Below, piece after piece: positions 1 to 8,100 of a stretch of DNA of 13,448 nt (within the stretch, counting starts at the first letter, position 1; every line of letters starts with the position of its first letter). The notes under the pieces are model-generated. The model ran no database searches, was not told the origin of the DNA, and was given only the letters and a program-made list of their open reading frames with translations. This DNA is from Rhodothermales bacterium. Its GTDB lineage: Bacteria; Bacteroidota; Rhodothermia; Rhodothermales; UBA10348. The position numbers were made by a program, and so were the translations under genes. The stretch is taken from contig JABDJZ010000534.1 of assembly GCA_013003255.1 (NCBI GenBank), forward strand, positions 1 to 13,448, given 5' to 3'.

Positions 1-15
1 GCCTGGGTGTGCGAC

Positions 16-843
16 CTATAGCAGGTTCAACACCGCTGATGCCGACGAGTTGGCCTGCGCCAGGGACGCGATGCCGGTCTGCTGAAGGATGGACAGTTTG
101 GCTATCTCCATCTGTTCAGTGGCAAAGTCCGCATCCATGATGCGACTGTGTGCCGCCTCGTTGTTGTTGATTGCGATGTTGATCGCGTCCTGCTTGAAGG
201 TGAGTCGCTTCTGGCTGTCGCCTACAGACCCGACCTTGTTGGAAATGGTGGTAATGGCGCTGTCAATCGTGGACAACAGGGCTGTGGCCGCCGAGGCGGA
301 CGAAACGTCCAGGGCCCCTGACTGCACGCCGAGCTGGTCCACGGACATGGTCCCAACGGTCACGGCGAATGAGTCGCTTGCGCCTTCGCCCACCTGGAAA
401 TTGAATGCCGAGGACGTGAACAGCGACGCGTTGTTGAACTTGGAATCACCCAGGATGTCGGTGATTTCTGCCGAGAGTGCCGTGAGCTGATTGTCGATGG
501 CGGTGCGCTCGGTCGAACTCATCGTGTCGTTCGCAGCCTGAACGGTCTTCTCCTTCATGGTCTGGAGAATCTCCATCACGGATTCCAGCGAACCCTCTGC
601 AACGGTGAGCATGCTTTTGGCGTCTCCAATATTCGATGAGGCCTGAGCCTGTCCCCGAATCTTGGACCGAAGCGATGAGGCAATTGAAAAACCGGCCGAG
701 TCATCCTCGGCAGAATTGATGCGCTTGCCAGTGGCCAGCCGGAGCTGACGCATGGACATCTGAGAGTTGGTCTCCTGCAGCTTGTTGTAAGCCTGCAGTG
801 CGCCCAGATTGGTATTGAGGCGAGTAAAATCACCGAAAGCCAT
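16..843 (-). CDS. fliC: Flagellin, short form (filament subunit)
   Basis: Structural subunit of the flagellar filament, exported through the flagellar type III apparatus and polymerised outside the cell. The 275-residue product has both conserved ends of the family. The N-terminal D0/D1 helices (about 1-140) carry the LATGKRINSAEDDSAG stretch (36-51). The C-terminal D1/D0 helices (about 205-275) carry SRIMDADFATE (233-243) and ILQQTGIASLAQAN (252-265). The variable centre is only about 50-60 residues, so D2/D3 outer domains are absent; the protein is near the minimum size for a flagellin. The ATG start is supported by a GAGGA ribosome binding site 5 nt upstream and by a sigma-28 promoter. No other flagellar genes lie in the window. 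It diverges from the reductase gene at 1042. Identity as flagellin is near certain; which paralogue it is cannot be told. Confidence 0.97.
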   Translation of the reverse strand: MAFGDFTRLNTNLGALQAYNKLQETNSQMSMRQLRLATGKRINSAEDDSAGFSIASSLRSKIRGQAQASSNIGDAKSMLTVAEGSLESVMEILQTMKEKTVQAANDTMSSTERTAIDNQLTALSAEITDILGDSKFNNASLFTSSAFNFQVGEGASDSFAVTVGTMSVDQLGVQSGALDVSSASAATALLSTIDSAITTISNKVGSVGDSQKRLTFKQDAINIAINNNEAAHSRIMDADFATEQMEIAKLSILQQTGIASLAQANSSASAVLNLL

Positions 844-848
844 GGCTT

Positions 849-853
849 TCCTC
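849..853 (-). promoter_or_regulatory. Flagellin ribosome binding site
   Basis: On the minus strand the sequence reads GAGGA, five bases before the flagellin ATG at 843-841. This is a good Shine-Dalgarno match and fixes the start codon. It stands out because neither the reductase nor the protease gene in this window has a recognisable Shine-Dalgarno sequence, which fits a highly translated flagellin. Confidence 0.8.
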
Positions 854-897
854 GCTGCTTTGTTGCGATGAGGGATGGAGCGATGGCGGTAGAAACT

Positions 898-921
898 GTA
901 CCCGGGGTTGCGCCTGGATAC
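898..921 (-). other. Possible hairpin in flagellin mRNA leader
   Basis: In the predicted flagellin leader, GTATCC (minus strand from 921) can pair with GGGTAC (ending at 898), followed after one mismatch by GG-CC. This gives about eight pairs, one of them G-T, around a loop of seven bases. It lies about 55 nt before the start codon and would be transcribed if the sigma-28 promoter is correct. It could stabilise the message or serve a post-transcriptional regulator. The sequence gives no further proof. Confidence 0.25.
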
Positions 922-935
922 ATCTGGCAGGTTTG

Positions 936-962
936 TTATCGGCAGCCGATTCCTGCGAATTA
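936..962 (-). promoter_or_regulatory. Sigma-28 (FliA) flagellar promoter for flagellin
   Basis: Reading the minus strand, positions 943-936 are GCCGATAA, an exact match to the established sigma-28 -10 element. Exactly 15 bases further upstream, at 962-959, lies TAAT, three of four matches to the TAAA core of the -35 element. The consensus spacing is kept. Transcription would start near 929, giving a leader of about 85 nt before the flagellin ATG. Class 3 flagellar control by FliA, released from the anti-sigma factor FlgM after hook completion, is the expected regulation. The FliA and FlgM genes are not in the window. Confidence 0.82.
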
Positions 963-1041
963 AGTCCGGTACCGAAATATCTCCTGATGAACCCCCCCGC
1001 GCCGGGGGCCGTTAGTCGACGCGCACCCAACAGCAACGCAC

Positions 1042-2076
1042 ATGGCTTCCGTTCTGGTCACCGGAGTAACCGGCTTCATCGGCAAACAAATCACTCTGGA
1101 CCTGCTCAAGGCCGGACACAGTGTGAGGGGAACGGTGCGATCGCTGTCCAAGGAGGCCGCCCTGCGCAAAACACTGGAAGGCCATGGAGCCTCCTGCCAA
1201 CGCCTGTCGCTGCTGGAGTTGGACCTGAATCAGGCCGACGGCTGGAGTGACTCGGCCAAGGGATGCGACTACGTCATGCACGTAGCCTCGCCGTTCCCTC
1301 TTGACCAACCCAAAGACCGGGAAGCCCTGGTCCCCGCGGCCAAGGCCGGAACCCTGAGAGTGTTGGACGCCGCCCGGGAGGCCGATGTGAAAAGGGTCAT
1401 CCTGACCTCATCGCTCGTGGCCATGATGTACCGGCCCAACAGGCCCAAGAACCTCACGGTCTCCGAGGGCGATTGGACGGATGCCGAATGGTCCAAGCTT
1501 TCGGCTTATCAGGTGTCCAAGGTCCGCGCAGAGCGTGCCGCGTGGGATTGGACGTACCAGCACGGGTGGGAGGATCGCCTGGTCAGCGTGAACCCCGGAT
1601 TCGTCCTCGGGCCTGCTCTGGACCAGACTATCGGCACGTCACTGGCCGTTGTCAAGCTGATGCTGGAGGGCGCGTATCCGGCCGTGCCTCCGATATCGTT
1701 TGCCGTGGTGGATGTCCGGGACCTCTCCCGGCTTCACATCGCAGCCATGACCAGCGAAGTGGCGGGCAGACGGCTCATCGGTGCCGGCGATTCCATCTCC
1801 ATGCAGGACATGGCCAAGCTGGTGAAGAAGTCCCGACCCGACTTTGCCAAGAAGGTCCCCGTTCGGAAATTTCCGGCGTTTGTCATTCGTATTGCATCGC
1901 GCTTTGATTCGTCACTCCGGTCGATCATCACGGACCTGGGGGTCGTACCCCACGTGGAATCGGAGTACGTCACGTCCCTGACCGGCGTGTCCTTTCGCCC
2001 CGCGAGTGAGTCCGTAGTAGACGCGGCGGCTTCCCTGGTCCAGTACGGCGTGGTAACACCGCCCTCCGGTAGCTAG
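1042..2076 (+). CDS. Extended SDR: dihydroflavonol-4-reductase / aldehyde reductase-like NAD(P)H oxidoreductase
   Basis: Cytosolic NAD(P)-dependent oxidoreductase of the extended short-chain dehydrogenase family, closest in motifs to dihydroflavonol-4-reductase and aldehyde reductases, which reduce a carbonyl to an alcohol. The 344-residue product has the Rossmann GVTGFIG motif at 8-14, an Arg at 33 (VRGTVRS) where this group contacts the NADP phosphate, an acidic ELDL at 59-62, and HVASP at 80-84. The catalytic elements are TSS at 122-124 and Y156-x-x-x-K160. PGFVLGP follows further on, as usual. Length is normal for the family. ATG at 1042 is the start because the Rossmann motif begins seven residues later; no Shine-Dalgarno is visible. 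No neighbouring pathway gene points to a substrate, so the natural reaction is unknown. It is divergent from flagellin and convergent with the protease gene. Confidence 0.92.
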   Translation: MASVLVTGVTGFIGKQITLDLLKAGHSVRGTVRSLSKEAALRKTLEGHGASCQRLSLLELDLNQADGWSDSAKGCDYVMHVASPFPLDQPKDREALVPAAKAGTLRVLDAAREADVKRVILTSSLVAMMYRPNRPKNLTVSEGDWTDAEWSKLSAYQVSKVRAERAAWDWTYQHGWEDRLVSVNPGFVLGPALDQTIGTSLAVVKLMLEGAYPAVPPISFAVVDVRDLSRLHIAAMTSEVAGRRLIGAGDSISMQDMAKLVKKSRPDFAKKVPVRKFPAFVIRIASRFDSSLRSIITDLGVVPHVESEYVTSLTGVSFRPASESVVDAAASLVQYGVVTPPSGS

Positions 2077-2093
2077 GCGCCGGAGCAGGGGGC
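2061..2093. terminator. Weak hairpin between convergent genes, possible bidirectional terminator
   Basis: CTCCGG at 2064-2069 pairs with CCGGAG at 2080-2085 around a ten-base loop. Flanking GCC (2061-2063) and GGC (2091-2093) could extend the stem across a bulge. It spans the reductase stop codon and abuts the protease stop at 2095-2097, where two converging transcripts must end within 18 bp. No T-run follows on either strand, so it is not a canonical intrinsic terminator. Its position is the main support. Confidence 0.3.
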
Positions 2094-2094
2094 A

Positions 2095-5000
2095 TCAGGG
2101 CCCGCCCTCGCCCACCATCACAAACGGGGCCCAGTGGAACGGGTGCGCAAACGTGCCCTCAGAAATCAGGCTCCGCTTGGCCTGTGCCAACGCAGATTCC
2201 CGGGCAACGGAGGTAGTCAGGCCCTCGTAGAACCGCTCCATAAGGACGGCCGTCGACTCGTCCGCCACCGACCATAGGCTCACCACCACCGAAGACGCAC
2301 CGGCATACATGAATGCCCGCGTCAAGCCTACCAGCCCTTCGCCCCGTACCATCCGTCCAAGGCCAGTCTCGCAGGCGGACAGCACAACCATGTCTGCATC
2401 AATTCGGAGGTTGAAGATCTCGGCGGCCTGCAGGAAACCGTCCTGGTCACTGGATCCCGGCGCGAGTGCGATGCCGGAGAAGTCCGGACGGTCCTCGTTG
2501 ACCAGCCCGTGCGTGGCCAGGTGCAGGTATTTGTAGGACCTATTCGTCAATGCGGACTTCAGTCCCTGCTCGGATGCCGAATCACCGGTGAACAACTGCA
2601 CAGGAGCTGACCCAAACATCCCTGCAATGGCATCGACCTCCTGACCCGAATACGGCAGGCGGGCCAGTCCGGACTCGGGCGTGAAGACCGGATCCCCCAG
2701 GGCCAGAAGCCCTTCAGCCGCTTTCGAATCAGATCTGCTCTCTCGAAGCTGGAGCAGGACCGAGGCGGAGGGCGCGTAGGTCACCTGGTGCGACGTGACC
2801 AGGTAGCTCAGTTCGCCGAAATCGTCGGACGCAGCGGGGCTCGTGACAAGCGCCTCGAACGGCACGTAATGCAGCGCACCGTCCGGAATAATGATGAGCC
2901 GATCGGCCTCGCCCACAAGGCCCGCCGCGGGTTCGACAATCAACTGGTACAGGGCAAAGGCCCCGGTGGCGTAGACAGAGGCGTCTGCCTGGTTCTGATT
3001 GGTGAGTGCGAATCGAAACAACTCCACGCGATCCTGGATGACATCGCGGCCCGGAAGGCGGTACATCTCGGCCTCATCCGTCGTCACGGCCAACAGCGTG
3101 GTGGACGAATCGCCCACCGCGTACTGAAGGAGCACTGTCCCGGCATCCAGAAGGCTTGCCTGCACCTCAGAGAGGCTGGCGGGCGAAGGGTACTGGAGTT
3201 CACCATACCGCGGATTGGAGGCCCTGATATCCCGCTTGATCTGGTCGTAGGCCGCCTCAAGACTGTCGAGGGCCACCACGCCGGCTGCGGATTCCCCGCG
3301 TGTGCCCGAGGCTCCGCCTGCCGTCAGCGTCTGCCTTGCCTCCGTGATGGCCTCCATTAGCTGCGTGCTGCGGGCTCGCAATACAGGGTCCACCCCGGCT
3401 TCCACGTCCGCCAGTGCCTCGGCCAACAGGTCCAGGAAGGCCCGTGCCTTGCCGCGCTCCGCGTACTCAAAGGCCCGATCCAGGTATGGGCCGTCCGGGT
3501 CCACAGCGTGCTGCTCGGCCAGGAAGTGGGTGAACTCTTCGTAGGCATACCGCTGCTGCGCAAGGTATCCCGCCCGGTCCTCATCGGTGGACTGGGCGAT
3601 TCGGGTTCGCTCCAACGCCTCGAAGGCCGCCTCGTAGTCCGTCAGTGCCCGCTGTGCCTCGCCCCGCTCGGCCTCCAGTTCGGCACGCTGGATGAGGGCC
3701 CCGGCCGTCATCTCCGGCATGCGCATCTCCGCGGCCAGTTCGAGAATGCGGTCGAAGGCGCGGTCCGACTCGGCAATTCGCGCTGTCCGGGCATACACGC
3801 TGCCCAGCGTTCCCAGCGCGCGCCCTGTTCGAATGGGATCACCTACCGAGTCGGCAAGCACCAATGCCCGGTCCCCAAACTCCTCCGCCGGGCCGTACTC
3901 CTTCAATTCGAAGTGCGAATCCGCAATGTTGAGTGTGGCGTCAAGTCTCCCGCGAGCACTTCCGATGGACTCAAATTGGGTGAGAGCGCGCCGGTAGTAG
4001 GACGCGGCCCGGTCGTACCGGTCCGCAAAGGCAAAGACCACCCCCAGGTTGTTGTAGGCATCGGCCAGCCACTCGGGGTTGTCCACCTCGTTCGCGATTT
4101 CGATGGCGCGCTGATACGATTCGATGGCTGCCTCATAGTCTCCGAGCCGGCGGTGGACCACGCCCATCCAGCTGATTACCGGGGCTGCATTCTCCGCATC
4201 CTCATTCGCCTCGTAGACGTCCAGCGCCCGACGCAGATGTCCCAGCGCATCCGAGTGGAATCCCATCTCCGAGAGCAGGACCCCCAGGTTGCGCTCACTG
4301 ATGGCGAGTCGGCGGTCATCGCCGGCCCACGCGTTGGCCACGATCGCCCGCTCATAGTAGCGTCGGGCCATGGCCAGGTCCCCCATCGAGCGGTACAGGC
4401 TGGCAATGACCGGAAGCATGCGGTTCATGGCCAGCGAGTCCCCGATGGCAGCGCGAATGCTGTCTGACCGCCTGTAGTAGTGCAGAGCGTCCATCGGACT
4501 GCGCTCCACAGCCTGATAGGCCAAGCCCACGTCATAGAGGGAATTGCCTATGAGTTGCCGGTCATCGGCGGCCTCCCGGGCGCGAAGGGCTGCGAGGTTC
4601 ATTTCCAGGTAGCGCGAGCGGTCCAGAAACCAGTGCAGGTAGCCGATTCCCCCGCGGGCCGCGGCCTCGCCCTGCGCGTCACCAAGGCGTTCGTAGACGG
4701 CGAGGGCCTGGTTGTAAAGGTCCAGGGCTTCTTCTCGGGTATCCCGGGATGCCCGCAGCGCTGTGGCCCTGGCCTCGAGACTGTCCGCGCGGAGTTTCTC
4801 TGCCTGCTCTTCGCGCGAAAGGCTCCCGGCCAGTGAGACCGACGACGCGATGCTGGTTTCCCCAAACAGCCGTTCGAAGACGCCAGCCAGCATCCGGGCC
4901 TGGTCCAGTGCCGTGCCAGCCGCCTCGGCCCGACCTGCGATATGCTCGACGAGTACCCTGTGCAGTAGCGAGTCCGCTTCCGCCTTGACTGCCAAGCGGT

Positions 5001-5142
5001 TGGCTTGGACGAGTTGCTCCACTACGGGCTCCTCTCCCGCCTGCAGGGCCGCACGAAGGTCCAGGTCAAAGCGTTGGGCACTCGACGGCAGGGCAAGGCC
5101 GCCGAAGATCAGGGCGAGGAGGATTATGCGTTGCAGCTTCAC
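2095..5142 (-). CDS. Secreted TPR-CHAT caspase-like protease
   Basis: Predicted extracytoplasmic cysteine peptidase of the CHAT family (clan CD, with caspases, separase and gingipains) fused to a TPR array. The 1,015-residue product starts at GTG with a signal peptide: MKLQR, a hydrophobic stretch 6-18, and a likely cleavage after SSA (20-22). About nine TPR-like helix pairs cover roughly 135-510, for example GDYEAAIESYQRAIEIA at 334-350. AFEYAERGKARAFLDLL (557-573) and LIIIPDGALHYVPFEAL (749-765) are typical of TPR-CHAT proteins. The CHAT domain runs from about 725 to the C terminus, with catalytic His878 in LATHG and Cys924 in SACETG. Cys924 is the only cysteine in the protein. There is no Shine-Dalgarno, but the signal peptide supports this start. 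It lies 33 bases after the giant gene and is probably co-transcribed. Export by Sec is inferred; no sorting domain or lipobox is seen. The substrate is unknown. Confidence 0.93.
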   Translation of the reverse strand: MKLQRIILLALIFGGLALPSSAQRFDLDLRAALQAGEEPVVEQLVQANRLAVKAEADSLLHRVLVEHIAGRAEAAGTALDQARMLAGVFERLFGETSIASSVSLAGSLSREEQAEKLRADSLEARATALRASRDTREEALDLYNQALAVYERLGDAQGEAAARGGIGYLHWFLDRSRYLEMNLAALRAREAADDRQLIGNSLYDVGLAYQAVERSPMDALHYYRRSDSIRAAIGDSLAMNRMLPVIASLYRSMGDLAMARRYYERAIVANAWAGDDRRLAISERNLGVLLSEMGFHSDALGHLRRALDVYEANEDAENAAPVISWMGVVHRRLGDYEAAIESYQRAIEIANEVDNPEWLADAYNNLGVVFAFADRYDRAASYYRRALTQFESIGSARGRLDATLNIADSHFELKEYGPAEEFGDRALVLADSVGDPIRTGRALGTLGSVYARTARIAESDRAFDRILELAAEMRMPEMTAGALIQRAELEAERGEAQRALTDYEAAFEALERTRIAQSTDEDRAGYLAQQRYAYEEFTHFLAEQHAVDPDGPYLDRAFEYAERGKARAFLDLLAEALADVEAGVDPVLRARSTQLMEAITEARQTLTAGGASGTRGESAAGVVALDSLEAAYDQIKRDIRASNPRYGELQYPSPASLSEVQASLLDAGTVLLQYAVGDSSTTLLAVTTDEAEMYRLPGRDVIQDRVELFRFALTNQNQADASVYATGAFALYQLIVEPAAGLVGEADRLIIIPDGALHYVPFEALVTSPAASDDFGELSYLVTSHQVTYAPSASVLLQLRESRSDSKAAEGLLALGDPVFTPESGLARLPYSGQEVDAIAGMFGSAPVQLFTGDSASEQGLKSALTNRSYKYLHLATHGLVNEDRPDFSGIALAPGSSDQDGFLQAAEIFNLRIDADMVVLSACETGLGRMVRGEGLVGLTRAFMYAGASSVVVSLWSVADESTAVLMERFYEGLTTSVARESALAQAKRSLISEGTFAHPFHWAPFVMVGEGGP

Positions 5143-5175
5143 CCAGCCAAAGTAGCACGCCCCGGCTAAAGCCGT

Positions 5176-8100
5176 CTACTTCGCCAGGATGAGCCGCTTG
5201 GTCAGGCGCCCGTGCGCACCCTCCAGCACGTAGAGATAAATGCCGCTCGGAAGTCCGGACGCATCAAACTGGACCTCGTGGTACCCGGCTGCCAGACCGC
5301 CTTCGAGCAGGGTGCCGACAGTTCGGCCTAACACATCAATCACGGTCAGTCTGGCAAACCCCGACTCGGCCATCCCGAAGCGAATCGTCGTCACCGGATT
5401 GAACGGGTTCGGATAGTTCTGGTCCAGCACAAAGGACTCCGGTAGAGCAGTCTCCGCCGACACGGACGTGCTGGTTGCGCCTGACTCCAGGACATGCGCA
5501 CCGCCTTCCTTGGTGATGGCGAAGATCCCGCCGTCGGCCAGCGGAATCAGCATGCTGACATACGCTTCTCGCAAGGCCAGCGGAGTCAGCGCGGTGGCGG
5601 AAAGCGGATCATCGGCGGTGAACACACCGAAGCCCCAGGAGCCGGCTACCAGATCATCATCCCCTCCCGCGTCATCGATAAACGAAAGCGTGCGAATCTC
5701 CGGCGTGACCGTCGATCCACCGGACAGCGTCACGGTCGGCCCCATCGGGGTCCAACTGGGCGTCACAGCGAACGGGGTGCCCCGAAAAACGCCGGAAGCG
5801 GTACCCGCGAACAGGACGTCCGGGTCGTCGGGAGAGACTTCAAGATCGAATATGTGCCCCGCGTCAGCCGCCAGCAGGACGTCGTTGAGCACATCGCCTC
5901 CCAGGGGGGCCCAGGTGAACCCGAAGTCATCCGAGATGAATACGCCACGACCGAACGTGCCCGCAAAAACAGTCCCGGCCCGCGTGGGGTGCCCCTCCAG
6001 CGACCAAGGCGTGTCCGCGGAATAGTTGGGAAGTGAGCCCACCTTCTGCCAGTCGTCGCCGCCGTTCAGGGACCGGAACACCTCGCCGTTGTTTGCCGAG
6101 ATGTACAGCACTCCTGCCTGATCCTGGGTGATGGCGTAGACGTTCACCCACCCGGTGGATCCGTTGGACTGCGCATTCAGCTTGGGTTCGACAGCCTCCC
6201 AGGTAGAGCCACTGTCGGTAGACTTGTACAGCCCTTCGTGCCCCCAGGTGGCCAGCCAGAGCGTGCCCAAGTCATCCTCATAGAGGTCATTCGCGTGCAG
6301 CGGGTGCGGCAGACCCTCTCCGCAGGGGCGCCAGAATCCGATGTACCCCGGCGGCTCGAACAGCGTGGGGATGGACTCCGGCTGCGAACACCAGACGGAG
6401 GAGTCGATGCCGGGTGAGCCCTGGAAGAGACCCACAATGAGCCGGTTGTAGCTGTACGGCATTCCGCCCACGGTGATGTTCACTGTGGTCTCGATGGCCG
6501 TGTTCACGTGCGCCTTGGCCGGGAATCGGAAGCCCGGCGATATGGTAAATCCGGCCGATGAGGCAGACCCACCACCAACGCTCAGGTCCAGACCATACGT
6601 GATGGGCATGATCCCCGAGACGAGTCCGGTGATCGTAAGCGTTTCCGTGGTCTCTCCTTCCATCACCGGGATGGTCCAGACCAGGGGTGACCCGGCCAGC
6701 GTCCCGTCCGAGGGCACCAGCGATGTGCCGGTCAGGTCTGCTACCAGTTCGTCCGGAATGGTGATTCGCACACAACTGGCTGCCTGCGTCCCGGCGTTCT
6801 CAACAGTGAGCGTCAAACCACTGTTGTCCAGCGTGTACGCAATGCCCTGCGAGAGCGCGAGGCTGATGTCGGCATTGCTGCTGGGCTGCGAGCCGATGCC
6901 GGTGAAGCTCACCGGTTGATGGGGAGCGTCGAAGGTCCACGTGCCCGTTCCTGCGCCCGTCATCGAGAGCGTGGCACCCGCGATTCCAGCGAGATCCAGC
7001 GTCAGTACGTCGCCGGGGCAAACAGCTGCCGTTCCACCGTCGACCGAGATGGGATACAAGGCGGACGGGCGAACGTAGAAGGAATCCGCGGCAGCCGCTC
7101 CGGTCACCGACAGCGAGGTCAGCGTTCCTGCCGGCGTATCCAGGTCTCCGATTCGGAACACGTCGGCGCCAGCATCGCCCACGATGGCCAACGTCCCTGT
7201 GGGGTTCGCAAATGTGATGGACTCGCTGCCGTTGTCCGAGTCTATGAACGACTGGCCGTTGCCGGAGGCTCCGTCGCCATCGGCAGACAGTGTCACGGTC
7301 TGCGACACGCCCGCTGAGAGCGAGAACACGCGATTTACCGCGTCCATGTTGTCGGTGACAGGCTCCAGTTCGAAGTAGTTGATGGTGCCAAGCCCATCCA
7401 CGTTGATCTGGCCGGAGTGCTCATCGTAGAACACATGTTCGATGTCCGAAGAACTGGCGCCCGACACGGTGAGTTGATCACCCTCAGTACCCTGATCACC
7501 ACCATAAAATGTGATCAGGAGGTTGGTCGTCGGGGAGCCGCCTGAGAGGTCGATGATCAGGTGATCGTCGCCGTCCGTTCCATCGATCCGGAGCTCGCCG
7601 ATATCCGCAACAGGCTGCCGGAAGACTTCGACTCCGTTGGCGGCGAGCATGACCGTATCCGCGTTGTCGAGGACCACGGTGAACGGACCCGGCTGGTCAG
7701 TTGGGAGATCAATGGAGGTCTCGGCGGCTACACCTTCAATGACCGAGACAGCTTCTGTCGCGGCAGACTCGGAGTTGGCCACGACGATGGTACCCGTAGC
7801 AGGTGAGACCGCGATGCCCTGGGGACTCACGCCCACCGGGATGGACTCGATGAGCTGCAGGCCTGGCTTCAGGGAGGTGACCGCGTCGGCCGTGCCCACC
7901 CCGTAGGTGATGGCGAAGACCTTGACCTCTCCGGTGGAGGTCGTGGCAAACAACTGCGTTCCGTCAGGGCCCACTTCGACCCGCTCGACACCGGACTCGG
8001 ACGTATTCACCACTGCATACGGCGTGGCGGAGTTCGGGTCGATGTCCACGATCTGGATAAACCCGGTCTTGGTGACGGCGAACAGTTGGGTGCCGTCCGG

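Noticed and set aside
89..490. 133-codon plus-strand open frame across the flagellin gene
   Set aside because: It is antisense to a certain flagellin gene and has no family-like features or supporting start signals.
844..929. CsrA-type translational control of flagellin, as for hag in Bacillus
   Set aside because: Only one AGGA core is seen, inside the Shine-Dalgarno. CsrA regulation usually needs at least two suitable GGA sites in hairpin loops.
992..1008. CCCCC/GGGGG hairpin upstream of the reductase start
   Set aside because: A five-pair GC stem in a GC-rich intergenic region is expected by chance. It lacks a T-run and sits too close to the ATG for a terminator of an upstream plus-strand gene, of which there is none here.
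932..1041. Possible Bacteroidota-type promoter (TTTG ... TAnnTTTG) for the reductase
   Set aside because: A TTTG occurs at 932-935, but no TAnnTTTG-like -7 element stands at a suitable distance, and E. coli-like boxes are also unconvincing. The reductase promoter is left uncalled.
1473..1907. 144-codon plus-strand frame inside the reductase gene
   Set aside because: It is an out-of-frame shadow of the reductase, whose own frame carries all SDR motifs without interruption.
3508..4467. 319-codon plus-strand open frame opposite the TPR region of the protease gene
   Set aside because: It lies wholly antisense to a gene with clear domains, its translation shows no recognisable motif, and GC-rich DNA commonly leaves long open antisense frames. 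The same applies to 2788-3360, 8467-9060, 9434-10021 and other plus-strand frames inside 2095-13428.
5163..5174. CGGCT-AA-AGCCG palindrome between the giant and protease genes
   Set aside because: The loop would be two bases, or the stem only four pairs with a four-base loop, and no T-run follows. It is too weak to call a terminator and does not argue against co-transcription.
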